From the NCBI GenBank assembly GCA_942159475.1, contig OW804097.1:59912986-59976985 (forward strand): a DNA stretch of 64,000 nucleotides, given 5' to 3'. This DNA comes from Sthenelais limicola. Its lineage: Eukaryota; Annelida; Polychaeta; Phyllodocida; Sigalionidae. Each line of letters opens with the position of its first letter. The stretch's first letter is position 1. Under the pieces are notes generated by a model that saw only the letters and a program-made list of their open reading frames with translations, did not search any database and had not been told where the DNA came from. A program made the translations under genes and the position numbers. Shown here in pieces: positions 37,601 to 48,729 of this stretch.

Positions 37601-38008
37601 TTTAAACGTACCATTTTAATATTTTTAACATAGCTTTTACTCTGTTCTCTATTTCATATATATTATATATATATATATATAACTAATGATTATGATAACT
37701 ATTTGTGAGTCCTTCCTTCCCCTTACGTCTTTATAACATCCCATGTTATATTGAAGGTTCAATTGAGAATAACAATGTTCCATTGTAATATTGTTCCAAT
37801 ATAATGAATCTTTTAAAAAATTAATGATATCTATTAATTATATAGGAGTGCGCCGCTGCATATCAAGGTGATGCACATAGAGATGATTGTGATAGGTATA
37901 CTGGGTGGTATAGCTGCAACGTACTCCGCCATGCAGGAGATCATCAGTCCAGGCACATTCATCCCTCCCTGCTACATCAACCTGACAGCTGCCAGCGGAT
38001 TCCCATAG
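22559..38008 (+). CDS. AAAP-family amino-acid permease (AVT1 / SLC32-SLC36-like), complete, 8 exons
   Basis: This is a proton- or ion-coupled transporter of neutral or inhibitory amino acids at a plasma, vesicular or lysosomal membrane. Exons 22559-22693, 23981-24098, 33006-33174, 34297-34485, 34879-35123, 35278-35496, 37124-37322 and 37846-38008 sum to 1437 bases, 478 residues. All introns are GT-AG and all phases match. Residues 1-50 are hydrophilic. Helix 1 carries [10 protein letters not shown], the AAAP signature. Helix 6 carries [16 protein letters not shown], the family's second hallmark, with RPKDF after it. Helices can be traced near 54-80, 87-108, 142-165, 180-203, 207-228, 244-268, 285-303, 325-347, 368-385, 390-415 and 434-455, the usual 11. 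Exact substrate and organelle cannot be read off; AVT1-like is the best name. Confidence 0.9.
23981..24098 (+). CDS. Permease exon 2, helix 1
   Basis: A long T tract and AAATAG| precede it. It encodes [20 protein letters not shown] and then [17 protein letters not shown]. The GxGxLALP motif is the substrate-binding helix 1 of AAAP permeases. The donor is G|GTATAT, phase 1. Confidence 0.9.
24286..25060 (+). repeat. Left inverted arm of the 7.6-kb element
   Basis: Unit palindromes start near 24548, 24703 and 24879, after a modified first unit with GGCCATCTTGGCCGCCATAT at 24381. Between palindromes each unit repeats TAGAAACTTGATTTTGGTGT and AAGGAATACAATGAAGATG. Confidence 0.9.
25696..25853. mobile_element. 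Small MITE-like element inside the 7.6-kb element
   Basis: TACCGTAGTGGCCCATTCA (25696) and TGAACGGGCCACTATGGTA (ending near 25853) form inverted ends with few mismatches around a 120-base core. No coding. Confidence 0.65.
25860..27170. other. Interior of the 7.6-kb element; no gene seen
   Basis: A G-rich segment (26070-26240) and short frames without family signal. TATA-like sequences occur near 26386 and 26415 but nothing coding follows. Confidence 0.5.
27180..28900 (+). repeat. Minisatellite of ~32-bp units with a 160-bp higher-order unit
   Basis: Dozens of units of the form GGTCATGGAGCAACATAGAG followed by GGTATAATGATG, with lengths of about 30-33 bases. In the right third, the marker ACAGAGGGTATAATGGGGG occurs at 28121, 28281 and 28441, exactly 160 bases apart, so five units form a higher-order unit. 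Frames across it ([17 protein letters not shown]) are artefacts. Confidence 0.95.
28901..30700. other. Interior of the 7.6-kb element; no gene seen
   Basis: Holds one isolated arm unit (29335-29485) next to a CRE-like TGACGTCA. A pair of inverted segments with CTCGTGAGC / GCTCACGAG lies at about 30119 and 30234. A GAATT run lies near 30665-30683. No coding signal. Confidence 0.5.
30719..30795 (+). mobile_element. tRNA-derived SINE head
   Basis: A box TAGCCCAGTGG and B box AGTTCGAGCC are present at tRNA-like spacing. The acceptor stem does not pair, so it is not a working tRNA. It shares the GAGCACTGGC and GAGTTCGAGCCTC segments with the minus-strand copy at 39743-39820. Confidence 0.55.
31018..31916 (-). 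repeat. Right inverted arm of the 7.6-kb element
   Basis: Reverse-complement copy of the left arm, with one extra unit. It ends in the same outermost sequence, CCATCAATACCCTACAG. Confidence 0.9.
31917..33005. other. Remaining intron 2 sequence of the permease
   Basis: No exon seen. It contains an LTR-like arrangement (TATATATAAACC near 32430, AATAAATAA near 32471) too weak to call. Confidence 0.5.
33006..33174 (+). CDS. Permease exon 3, helix 2
   Basis: ACTGTAG| then [20 protein letters not shown] and the loop [20 protein letters not shown], a typical AAAP helix 2 and following loop. The donor is AA|GTAAGC, phase 2. It is separated from the previous exon by an 8.9-kb intron. Confidence 0.9.
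33190..33565 (+). repeat. MITE-like element, family II, short copy
   Basis: It begins TTTAAGCTGCATTCTCA just after permease exon 3 and ends ACTGAGAGTGCAGTTTTAA. Interior blocks (ATATTCTGCTGCTGTTA, TGGTGAGCGATAATAA, AGCTCTGTAGCAAAAAC) match the copy at 17923-18505. Intronic. Confidence 0.65.
34297..34485 (+). CDS. Permease exon 4, helices 3 and 4
   Basis: TTTCAG| then [20 protein letters not shown] and AAQNLQSLF. The second helix ends [12 protein letters not shown], a conserved family turn ([12 protein letters not shown]). The donor is TG|GTAAAT, phase 2. Confidence 0.9.
34525..34600 (+). repeat. Dispersed short repeat, family III, in permease intron 4
   Basis: Carries ATTTTGAGATATCATATTTG and AGATGAGATCAAGTGGACTC, the core blocks of this family. 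Confidence 0.6.
34879..35123 (+). CDS. Permease exon 5, helices 5 and 6
   Basis: TCTTACAG| then [20 protein letters not shown], and after a proline-rich loop [19 protein letters not shown], the strongest family motif of the protein. The donor is G|GTAATT, phase 1. Confidence 0.9.
35278..35496 (+). CDS. Permease exon 6, helices 7 and 8
   Basis: GTTTCAG| then [20 protein letters not shown] and a helix from [20 protein letters not shown] into NPVAQELE (family NPxxQxxE pattern). The donor is G|GTAAGT. Confidence 0.9.
36060..36260 (+). mobile_element. Possible tRNA-derived SINE in permease intron 6
   Basis: A leucine-tRNA-like order (TCTGGCACGATTATCAGCA ... GTGTTCCAACCCC) is followed by a GC-richer body with CCACCTAAGGTGGGCAC. 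It is one copy only, and the boxes are imperfect. Confidence 0.4.
36284..36729. mobile_element. Hairpin-ended repeat element (family V), short copy
   Basis: The hairpin arms of about 62 bases (36284-36345 and 36375-36437) start ATATGGAATGCACC. The body follows from TTTATTACATCCC to GTGTAATAAA (36729). The body block AAAATCGCATCTTTACATAT matches the long copy at 20802-21842. It lies in permease intron 6. Confidence 0.6.
37124..37322 (+). CDS. Permease exon 7, helices 9 and 10
   Basis: AATACCAG| then [20 protein letters not shown] and [20 protein letters not shown], matching 'VPxFxxxLxLxGxxxxxxxxFxxPxxFY' of AAAP proteins. The donor is AG|GTCGGT, phase 2. Confidence 0.9.
37846..38008 (+). CDS. 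Permease exon 8, helix 11 and C-terminus
   Basis: TATATAG| then a last helix from [20 protein letters not shown], a short tail with [10 protein letters not shown], and the stop TAG at 38006-38008. Confidence 0.9.
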
Positions 38009-38042
38009 ACTAGACGTATTGGTCAGGGCATCAGAATATGTA

Positions 38043-38390
38043 AAATAGGGGACTTGCATAGCCGCCATATTGAATCTTGATTCGCGTGGAATTATGGGAG
38101 TTATCAATAATATATGTCAGTGTAAGAGCTATAGAAAATATGTTATGTCCAACTTTAAATATCTAATAGTGATCTCATGTCAATATCCATATGGTTTACA
38201 TGTTTCCTTTGAACAAGACTTCATCGTTCCCATCATGCATTTGTTTTTTATAGATCATTTCAACAAGCTATGATATTGGTGAAAGTATCCTTGCATTTTT
38301 CGAGAAAAATGTTGCTAAATATTTGTATGTCAGATTTGAAAAGAATCCATCCCAGCATTGTGATATTATATTGTGATATGTCATAGAAGG
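38043..38390 (+). repeat. MITE-like element, family IV, in the permease 3' UTR region
   Basis: It starts AATAGGGGACTTGCATAGCC just after the stop codon and shares blocks with the reverse copy at 54063-54410 (CATATTGAATCTTGATTC, ATTATGGGA, TCCCATCATGCATTTG, GAATCCATCCCAGCAT). If the 3' UTR reaches 38961, the mRNA carries this element. Confidence 0.6.
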
Positions 38391-38960
38391 ATGACACTGA
38401 TTCATACCTGGACTATTAAAGGCAGTGACTAAATATATAAGATTTTTATTTCCGCAAGAAAATACAAAAAATGCAGAAAATGGAGTATTGGATCGGCGAC
38501 TAATTATTTGAGATTATTTTGTATCTCATTTATTATTATTATTGTATTCATATTATTGGCAACACATATGAACATTCGAGTCACACAAAATGTGTATTTT
38601 TCTAAAAGTTGTTTAAAATGTATTAACTTGTAGTGGTTGTAGATATTTACTGTGGTAGACACCAGTGTATATATGGATATATGGAATTATGTCTAAAATG
38701 TTGGAAAAGAATAAGAGGTATATAGAAAGAAGTCTTAAGGTTGTAATCCGAAAGATCTAGAATGGTCTTCATTATAGAACCGGTATACAGTTACATTGTT
38801 GATACATGTGCCTATAGCCGATTGGAGTAATATCTAATGAGGTGAGGGTGTTACCTGAGCCTTCACATATTACCGTATTTAGAGCAATACATTTCTGGTT
38901 CTTATTACCTTATGAATTATGTATAAGATGTTCAGTCAAATTATTAAGTCAAATCATAAT

Positions 38961-38966
38961 AATAAA
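38961..38966 (+). terminator. Candidate polyadenylation signal of the permease gene
   Basis: AATAAA about 950 bases after the stop, in AT-rich sequence. An earlier non-canonical signal cannot be excluded. Confidence 0.4.
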
Positions 38967-38969
38967 TGT

Positions 38970-41629
38970 AAATTATAGTCCTAAAAGTGATTACCCATTG
39001 TTACGTCATTCTTACGTAACATGATGTAACAATGTCCAGCTAGGTCAAGCAGTGTGGAGCACTCCCACCTGTGGCCTTGCTGACCAAGAGTGTTATACAT
39101 GTTAACCTTTTTCATTGCCAAAGTCAAAGTCTATTCTTTTAGCTTTTTACAGGTCTTATCAATATATTCATATCTACTACAAGACAAGTCTCGAGTAACG
39201 TATGAGGTACCAAAGACGCGATACTCTGTTATTCTTGCTTTTATTCCATGATTCTTACCTTATTACAACTTTATTTGCATTCATTTTCATCAAACTGTGT
39301 TGTCCGCATAGCTCAACGATAGTCTCGAACGGTCGTGATGTCACTGTACAATACGTTTATATTGTACACCTTGTGAGTGGCAAGTATATCAATTATATTG
39401 TATGCTCATGGCCAAAATGGAATAATGTATTCCCCGTCTTTTATTCTATACATTATATTGTAATACCCAATCACCCTTGTGAGGAGAATATGACCTAGCT
39501 CCTTGATGTACAAGGAAGTCCAGGAGTGGCAGCTGCTAGTGGGCGCCTTGCGAATGTAATTTAGATAATGTTTAGGCCGTTTTTGTATTATTATTGACAC
39601 ACGTTAAAACATTATATGGATATTTTGTATCCTCCTGCCTTTCCCTCACCACAAACCATGCAAACCCACCCGCCGCCCTGGCCGTGTAGAGTGAGAGCTC
39701 TACATGGCTCAATGAGCAGAGGATGAAAAAACCGAAGGACATGGCCACAGCGCTGAGGCTCGAACTCGCATACTTCCACTCACGAAGCCAGTGCTCTAGC
39801 CACTGAGCTATGGGATTTGGTTGTGATTGAGGGCCTGAACTTTGCTAGTGATATGAGTAGGGCCAATGCATGCGTAGCGGTGGAAAGTGACTGAAATCGT
39901 TTGTTTTATAAGTGTGCGGACATCGGCCTTAGACTAGCAGTAGGGTTATACTCACTTATAGGAGGGGGAGTCTGAATCTGGGACTGGAATTGTTCGTCAC
40001 ATGTGTCTTTAAAAAGTTAAATGCGATATAGGTGAGATCCAGTACTATCCTTGCCCCAACCGTAGAGGTCTGGGGCGCCTGCGCCAACCCTCGGGAGAGT
40101 TACCTTGACGGCAACTGTGCTGCCATCTTTTGGGCGCTCTTCGTCTAGTCTGGGACGGCTGGCTGCACTGTTGGTGGGAACCGAAAGGAAATAAATCTGT
40201 GCAATAAAAATCGGTTTGTGTCTTATTTGCCTCCTGTTGAAAGCCCAAATCTGGTTTTAGCAATACCCCTATGTGCGCAAGCCAGTGGTTAGCTTTCCAA
40301 ACTAGGCTTACTGGAGCCTACCACGGCCATCTTTCACCCTTGCCAAACGTAACCAGTTGCACAGCTACAGGTGTGTTACTGTAGCCTTCTATGGACGGCT
40401 ACAGGTAGCGTCCATGGAGAGCTACATGTAGCCATCCACAGACAGCTACATGTAGCCGTCTATGGGTGCTGTGCATAGGTCGTCCTTGGAACACTCAATA
40501 TGGCTAGGGGTATTTGTAGCTAGCTTTATTTAGGTTTAGGGGGATGGGAACTAGATATTTTGCCTTCCCCGTCCTTTTATTGTCATTAAAAATATTTAAC
40601 GAATTGTGCTGTCATGGAAATAATATGATGAAGAAAGTCGATAATACAGGTAATGTTTTGTATTTCTCTTTATTTTATTTGATATCAATATACACATAAA
40701 TCCCCAGTAAACACTTATGGAATTGAGGGGGCATAACAGATGTAATAAATACAATTCAATAACAAGATAAACCAAAAGTACTCATAGAAAATAACACAGA
40801 ATAACTTTGACAAAAATATGTTCATAATGTAGGCATTTAACTGCTATTCATTCTCCATTGTTCTTCTATGTTGCCGACCTACTGGCATTGAGTCGGATCA
40901 CTGCAATATAATGATAAACATATTTGATTATAATACAATGTCATGTATATTATCCAGTCACACACAAGCAAATACCTTAGCTGATGGGGTTCATTTTCAT
41001 TTTCATTTCAATATGTTATAGACATCACAAATAATAGTCACTTTATAATTATGTTGACATGTATCTCTTTGCGAATCCACTATATTAACAGCTATATTGT
41101 ATGTTTCACACCTATTGACAGTTTCGCTCAGCTATTGAGCTAGCCATGCCAATGGACAGGGGTGAGGCAGGGTGTGGGATGGTATCTTTTTGACACCTTA
41201 AACAGCTATAGCTATTTCTGGTATTCATTCTGTGCATATCGTGGCATCAGTGAAGTTGGGTGCATATTCCTGCCATAATGTGGAATGGTTTACAATAGGT
41301 TTCCTGAGAGGAAATGTAAGAGGAGTCAGTCCAAGCTCTGAGTAGTAAGGGTTTTACACATGGAATGAGTATGACTATTCTGGATTGAATTGAATTGATT
41401 TGTTCATTACCCTATTTTGAGGTAGCTTTCGGATTACTCTGTGGATAATAGGATACTATAGCCATCAATGGCAATGAATGGATGGGGTTAGAAAGTAAAC
41501 TATTTCAAACAAAGCTGAAGAAAGCAGGTTATTAAGTTTACTAATGGATATATGACATATCCCCCAGTTTACATAAAGTGGTGTGGGAATGGGGATCTTA
41601 GGACTAATAACCCCTTTTACAGGTAGGCT
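38970..41629. other. Intergenic stretch; no gene seen
   Basis: Contains a SINE head (39743-39820, minus) and an inverted pair GACGGCTACAGGTAGC / GCTACATGTAGCCGTC at about 40394-40409 and 40444-40460. Otherwise AT-rich with short unsupported frames. Confidence 0.6.
39743..39820 (-). mobile_element. tRNA-derived SINE head
   Basis: On the minus strand the A box TAGCTCAGTGG and B box AGTTCGAGCC are spaced as in a tRNA. The flanking stems do not pair, and the head matches the plus copy at 30719-30795. Confidence 0.55.
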
Positions 41630-42120
41630 TCTTAGCATTATTTTACATTGATCCTCAATTGATGACAATAATGTCTCCAATCCACTTCATGTGTATATAA
41701 TATATATAATTACGCACACATTTAGAGTGTCTGTGTGCGCATAATATTCCCCTGCACATTCATAGTAATATAAACAATGTGTTGTCTGGGCCTAAGCCGG
41801 TATGGTGTGATAGCCCAATAGGACATTTTGGGTGATATTTGAACCTGTAATTCGCGCACAAGACAAGACTTTTGTGAAGTGTCTATACCATAGAACATAT
41901 ACATTTTTAGCTCATTCGTTTACCACATCTATTAGGAAACTAACCCCTGGTGTTACCCCTGCTGCCCCTGGGCCGGCAGGGGTTAGTTTCCTAATAGATG
42001 TGGTATTATGCGCACACAGACACTCTAAATGTGTGCGTAATTATATATATTATATACACATGAAGTGGATTGGAGACATTATTGTCATCAATTGAGGATC
42101 AATGTAAAATAATGCTAAGA
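41630..42120. mobile_element. Foldback element with perfect 116-bp arms and a nested 28-bp hairpin
   Basis: 41630-41745 and 42005-42120 are exact reverse complements. Directly inside the right arm, 41922-41949 (ACCACATCTATTAGGAAACT...) and 41977-42004 form a second perfect inverted pair, whose loop reads GTGTTACCCC...GGGCCGG. A related, diverged stretch repeats at 42345-42470 (GTGTCTATGGCATAGAACAT). Perfect arms suggest a recent origin or ongoing homogenisation. No coding. Confidence 0.9.
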
Positions 42121-43330
42121 ACCACCAACCTCTCCCGTCCCTCCTCCTTCATGGGCGGCAGGGGTAGCACCAGGGGTAAACGGTAAACAGACTGTGCGTG
42201 GGTATTCTCCCAATATTTCTTCCACATTAACATTGATACAAAAGGTCTTATTGGCTTTCATTTCAAAGGACTATAACCATTTGTCTCAAATAGTATTATT
42301 ATTTAGGGGAAGGGGAAGGATGGGAGAGGTTGATATATTATTTTCAGTGGTATTTGAGCTCGTAATTTACACACAGCAAGACAGGCGATTTTGAAGTGTC
42401 TATGGCATAGAACATGTTAATGTTTAGCTCATTCATTCACCATATCTCTTACAAAACTAATAACCTAGACATAAGGAAGATACTCACCATATATTAATAG
42501 AAGATTCCCCGATTATGTGTAGTTTTGTGCATTGTCAATAGGTTCCATTTTCATGTTGATGTTTGAAAATATACGTTAGGTCACATGATTCATTATTTCC
42601 GGTGCCAATTATTTATGTGTACAGTTAGCCTGTATTAGCAGGCTTTGTAAAGCCTGTGAAGGAACGCTTTGTATAACCACTGTTATCCCAGAATTTGTTT
42701 CTAATCATTCATATACAAATATAATACAGTCATTGTCATAGTAGCCTCAGATACAGCAATATACATATGTGATTTTAAGTGGTGTCAATACACTGTATAT
42801 TCTGGGTTAAAATGGTTTTTTTCTCCAATGAAAATAAGGTGGCTACATGAAGCCTCTAATGGACAAGCTTGCTTGTCCATTCTCAAGGGGTTGCAGGGGT
42901 GTCCATAGGTGTGGACGCGCGGCTACCTGTAGCTGGAGCCTATAGTTATCCACACATTTTCCTGCTTCGTCCGACGGAACAAGGATTTTAGATGTAAATG
43001 ATATTTGTGAAAGGCTTGGCCCGGCAGAACCAACCCCGAAAAGGGGAGTCGGTTACCAAGTTAAAATAAAATCTTTAAAAAAAACAAAACACCCATGGAA
43101 CACTTCTGGAACATCTTGGTCGCCATCTGTGCACATAGGGACTTCCTTACTTATAGCTCGCTGCTAGCAGGAATCACAATTTGCTAAACATCCAAGTAGT
43201 GTGGATAAATTCTCTGAGACTGTGAAGACCGATACAAACACTACAAACTCTTAAAAGCCTAATGTATACAATATAAACGTATATGATGCTAACATTATAA
43301 GACCTATTATGCACATCTGTTTTGTTCTAA
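42121..43330. other. Intergenic stretch; no gene seen
   Basis: Includes a diverged relative of the foldback interior (about 42345-42470), a palindrome ATGGACAAGCTTGCTTGTCCAT broken by a base near 42860-42882, and GGCTACCTGTAGC near 42922 like that at 40394. Confidence 0.5.
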
Positions 43331-43332
43331 TA

Positions 43333-44062
43333 GGCGGGAGCACGCTAGCCGCGATTGCAACAGGCCTCTGCAATAGAAATGAAAATATTCGATCTTGGAG
43401 GGCAGCGTATCGCAGACGTGTGGGCCCCTTTGCAACAGGCTCTGCAATAGCCTTTGCAACAAGCCTCACGATAAGAAATGCGTCGCCGTCTATCGCAGAA
43501 ATATTTGACATGTTTAATATTTGTTGGCGATAAACATTGCATCGCGGACGTCACCATGCTATTGCGATTAATTGCAAAGCTCTGTTACAATGTTTTTACT
43601 CAACAAATGCCCTTATCAGGGCTCAGGCGATAACTATTGAGAAAAGAATATAGTACAGCCATTATGATTGGGTATACATAAGTAGAACGAATAGATAAAA
43701 CGTGTTGTGTCGGAATATGCAAAGATAGGGTGAAGAAGAAACGATGTTTTGTATTATTGCAGTAATTTGAACCGTTTATGAGGATCGGTGGTGTATCAGA
43801 TAAAGAATGTATATGTTATGTAAACTTGTAAGATGAACTAAAACCAGATTAGAACTTTGTATAGGCAACGCAACAAGACATCGGCAGAGTCGACATACGT
43901 ATTTGATATGATTATTTAAATGTAAATGGCTTTATTTGAAAAAAAGGGTGTCGCAAACGTTTGCAACAGGCCTTCCCGATAGGCCTCTGCAATAGCAAGA
44001 CCTATATTGGGAAAGCCTGTTGCGAAACCTATTGCGAGGCTTATTGCAGCTAGTGTGGCGCC
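43333..44062. mobile_element. Possible non-autonomous DNA transposon
   Basis: The left end GGCGGGAGCACGCTAGCCGC and right end GCAGCTAGTGTGGCGCC are imperfect inverted repeats. Subterminal blocks TTGCAACAGGCCTCTGCAAT and CCTATTGCGAGGCTTATTGC echo each other in both orientations. No coding and no clear target duplication. Confidence 0.45.
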
Positions 44063-44476
44063 GGCTTTAATGTATTAAAAGGGTTGGCGATATTTCAGGA
44101 TTGAAAATCACTAGTTAAGTAATTGAACAGTTATATTAATTCGACATAATTATATTTAGTTTAGTTATTGCATCAGATAGAAACGTGTCTTACTGTTAGT
44201 TAAATTATACACCTCCAATTGTATTGATGAATATAATATGTAGCAAATGAAAGAGTCTGAAAAACCTATTGTTATACGCGCCTCTTTGCCTATTAAGTTA
44301 ATCAATTCATATCTATTATGTAACATGACATAACCATCTCTAATATCATAGGACTCTTTTATGGCAAGATCTGTACATTTAGATCAGATAAAACTGTTCA
44401 AAAATCAAATCTAATTTGAGAGGATTGGTCAGGACGAATTGTATAGTTGCAGGCAATTCATCCATTGGATGTATAC

Positions 44477-44715
44477 GGGTCAGATCGCCAGAAAATGTAC
44501 AATTTACCTTCATCAATCCTCTAAAATAGCCCAAATATAAGACAAAAACGAGGTTCAAAATAACAAAACAGGTTTAACATAACAAAACAGATATTTTAAA
44601 TCAATGTAATACCAAATACAATCGAATATACCTACGATCATTTGTTTCCTAATTTCGCAGAATCTAATCAATATATGCAGAGCTGCCAATCGTCCATTTT
44701 CTGACGATTTGACCC
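44477..44715 (-). repeat. MITE-like inverted-repeat element, family I
   Basis: Ends GGGTCAGATCGCCAGAAAAT and CCATTTTCTGACGATTTGAC are inverted and conserved with the copies at 59309 and 15724. The interior is oriented opposite to those. Confidence 0.65.
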
Positions 44716-46894
44716 ATACCCTCCATACATGTCCATAATGCATGAGGCACTCTGTAGGTGACTGGAAGTTAGAGAGTGGCGATGCACGCAATGGGAAATT
44801 ACGAACAAACAATGCATTTGGAACATGCTCGCAGGGGTTAGAACAAAGATGGGAAAACGTTTGTGCCGTTTAGACCATAGTCGTCTCATACCAAACCCGT
44901 TGCTAAACTTTAAGCTATTTACAACATATTCATACCTGTATATCGTCAAAATAGCTCACTGTTTTACTAATATGTTATTGAAAAGTGCATAAAAGTGCAT
45001 TGAGAAGTGCATAACGTGAACCACGTCAGTCCAAATTTCAAGTCAGCCACCTTATCGGGGCCGTCATATATATATTATCATTCACACCAGTATATTAACA
45101 CTATAAGCTTGGTCATACGACCAGCAATGTTTCGTCAGTCACACTCTATCATCATATTCATCAAAGATGTTAATTACCTCATTAAATTGTCTGTCGTCGT
45201 ACTTATGTACATATAGATATTGAAAAAGTAACTAGACATCTTATTTTATTTGCGGAACTTTACATTGGCACTTTTATCATAATCTTCAAGGATGTGAATT
45301 ATAGAAAAAGGTAAAGGCTAAGTAGAAATGTATAAAGAATAGAGTACCGCTACATAATTTGCTAATATTAATGTTTATGTAAAATAACATTAGCTAACAT
45401 TATGTCAAACCGAGCATTTTTCATTTCTTCGTATTTGCTTCGGTGGCATTTATATACACAATCTTTTGTACAAACATAATATAGCAACAGAATATTGATA
45501 CATCCAGTCCTATAAAGTATATAAGTCAGAATATATGAGTAAATGTGGTAAGATGCTTTTGTCATAATAGCTGAGATTGCAGTTTTAATATAATACTGCA
45601 TTATGCTTAAGACTATTTTAACCTTCTTTAGCTTCTGCATACACCCTGAATGTGTATAGTTATGTAATATATGTATACATGTACATGTATAGTATATGGT
45701 ATAACATATAGCTTTACATCAGCGTGTATGTCTACATGCACAATCGACAGTTACACCTTTAGTAATACCTGCTTAATTAGGCTGGTGATACTTGGTATAC
45801 CTGAGTGATACTTTATATTCTATATCAATATTAACTTATACACGTCTGATTTGATTTATTTTATTACCACAAGCGATGCATTTCAACAATGTTATTCTCT
45901 GCTTGAGCTTCGCGATGGCAGCTTGTTTGGCTCTAATATCTTATAGCTCCCAACAAATTCCCGTAAAAAACTTTGCGGGCTCTTCATTCGCCACCCTCCC
46001 GAAAGTCACCAAGATAGAATATTAAATGACTTTGGTCTGTTTTTCTCGGTATAAAACCAAATCATCTCCCAAGATGTTTATTTCTCAGCTCACCAGAATC
46101 CCACTTTTTCCATATGGCCCTCTTTCATCTTCTCTAACCAAGGGACCCCTCGGTGAATTTGAAAATGTTAAAGTGCTCAGATAAAGTATCCTTTCTCTCA
46201 TTCTCAGTATACAAATATTTTCTCTGCAATAAAGATGACAGAAAGAAAGAATAATCATTGAACAATTATTGTCTCACTAATTAATTAAATAATAGTTCTA
46301 TAGATATGTACGTTTGGATATATTTCCAAATTTCGTAAATTTTCCATTTTTTACAAGACTCTCTCTGTAACCCCATCCCTCCCTATCCTTTCTCCAGTCC
46401 ATTTATGTGATGTGTCACAGAAAGAATGAGTTCAATATCGCAAAACCATAGATTTTGAGTTTACAATTACAAAGATGAGATTAAGTGAATTCTCACGATG
46501 TTAACCTTCAGGAAACCTTATAAATACCTCTATATTTGGGACGACCTCTGAAATAAAAAGATTTATTTCGCACTAGTCCTGAAATCTGATACATCTATTT
46601 ATATAATAGAAAGCGCTAAATACCCCAACAATGATAACAATCCTACGAAGAAATCTCATGATTGCAACACATATAAGAGAAATCAATTTTGCGACTTATG
46701 ACTCATATTTCTGTGGCACAACAGATATGTATATTATAATATATATTATATATGCGATAGATTGCCAGAGGACAATCATATGCCAAGGACAGGAAGGACC
46801 GATGTTGGCAAGAGAACCTATAGTATCAAAGTTGCCACATATGGCCCCTGCTCTTTATCTGTTTATCACCAAGTCACGAGAAGGAAATTAAACA

Positions 46895-47110
46895 ACCACA
46901 GTCTAGGCCCAAGGTTGAGAGAGTCCCTTCAAACAGAGGGAAAGCCTCTCGCCTCAAACCGCAAAGTGCGATTATTATTCCATTAAGACCGCAAAATGTC
47001 ATTATGTTCCCGTTAGAACGCCGAGTCCTAGGCCAGGAAACCGATTAGCGAAGTAGGCGTCTAATTACTGAGATACCATTGTTATCTGATCTGAAAGGTT
47101 TTACCTAGAC
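46895..47110 (-). repeat. Family II-related repeat segment
   Basis: Reverse complement of 18230-18450: blocks AGTCTAGGCCCAAGGTTGAG, CCTAGGCCAGGAAACCGATT and TGTTATCTGATCTGA are shared. Confidence 0.6.
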
Positions 47111-47574
47111 TGACCACGACATCATCATAGACCATGCACACACATGTATACATGTATGCATACATTCATGACAGCCTCATCCCAATGGCCAATGTAACGT
47201 GGCGAATGTCATTATTCATAATTCATATTAAAATGAAATATTCAAATAACGAGAAATGACGAATGGGAGTAATCGGACATCAGCCAAATATGTAAACAGA
47301 TCTATAGCATTAATCAAGTCCATTAAATATTCAATTACTATTACCGAGTTCCATTCACTATTTATTATATGCCCCCAGCACATATACTGTATATATATGG
47401 GTCAGGACGTGAGAAATGTGCAATCGGCAGCTCTACACATTTAGTAAATTCTGCTGAAAATATATAAAAACTATAATATCAATTATTTTTTAGAGACAAT
47501 TGGTGAAGGCGAATCGTACATTTTCAGAGGACGTTCACCCATTCATGTATATATGAGGATTCGTTTATATTTTC

Positions 47575-48725
47575 CTTCCTTTTCTCTTCTCATCTTCCCC
47601 CTCCCCCTTCCCCACCTCCAACACCTCCCCCCTCCCGCTCCATGCCGGCTCAGAGGCCTACAAGTACGGCCAATCACGGTCACGAACTGCCTGCCTCATT
47701 ACACGACTACACTGGGCGCCGACAGCAGTTGAATATCGGGGCTGCCAGCCTGCCCTCTCTACTCTGTAATCATGGCATTATGTACTACACATAGTACACA
47801 GTAATACAATATAGGGGAAGCCAGGGGCAGAGGTGATCGGTCATCACCATTACAGTAATGCTTCACTACAGTACTATACAAGTCAGCACCAGCCTATATG
47901 TACAGTGATTGCTGCTGTACTATAGTGATAGATAGATATAGATTGCACTGGAGTACACTGATGCCGGACACTGATGGAGGGATGAAGGGGAAGCTAGGGG
48001 AGCAGTAGAGTTGTAGACGGGCAGCACGCGTAGGAAGCTGGGAAGGGGAACGGTAGGGAGAGCGACTCAGCGAGAGAGGAGAGGAGAGGGAGAGGGTGTG
48101 AGACTGAGAGAGGGGCGAGTCACTCGCTGGACCCACCCGCACTGACAGCAAGGGGAGAGGGGTGAGGGGTGAGTGTGAAAGCGGGGGGCGTAGAGGGACA
48201 GAGAGATAGACAGAATCCCTGAAAGAATCAACCAGGAAGAAGAGAGAAGACTAGCTAAGACTGACAGTCCTGGAAAGATCGAGAGATAGCGGATGGATGG
48301 AAATTTAGCTCCAAGAGATCCACAGAGAAGAGATAAGAATCAGTCAAACTAGGGAGCAAGAGAGAAGGAGAGATTTAAGCTAGCGGGACAGACTGACAGA
48401 TCATCGTAGGGAGCGAGGGTGACGTCTCGATCCAGAGAAAGAGAGAAGAGAGAGAGAGATGGACAGGGATTCTATTATTAATATACAACACACATAGAGG
48501 CACATTAACGAGCTATAAGGTTGCTGTCAGTGTCAGTGCCGGGTCCAGGGATCCCACTCATGGGCGGCCCTACATACACAGGTTGAGTTGCTCGGGTGCT
48601 GACATCCTTCTGCTCGTATTGTAGCTATAGACCTATACCACCCACTCATTGGATTATACCGTTATTCCTTGTGTCACCTTCACCGGGAACTGGACACCAA
48701 GCAGGATGAATGATCGCTAATTTAC
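47575..48725 (+). promoter_or_regulatory. GC-richer stretch, possible promoter and 5' non-coding exon
   Basis: This stretch is clearly less AT-rich than its surroundings, with CT-rich then GA-rich runs. It ends at a good donor, TTTACAG|GTAGGC (48727), preceded by a short ATG frame that stops at once. This is what a first exon of a gene lying right of the window could look like. No downstream exon was recognised, so it is inference only. Confidence 0.25.
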
Positions 48726-48729
48726 AGGT

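Larger units (their letters stand above)
44063..47570. other. Intergenic stretch; no gene seen
   Basis: Holds the family I element at 44477-44715, a family III repeat (46410-46510), a family II-like segment (46895-47110) and a partial family I end (47401-47545). It has ATACATGTACATGTAT-type simple sequence near 45670. Short frames only. Confidence 0.6.
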
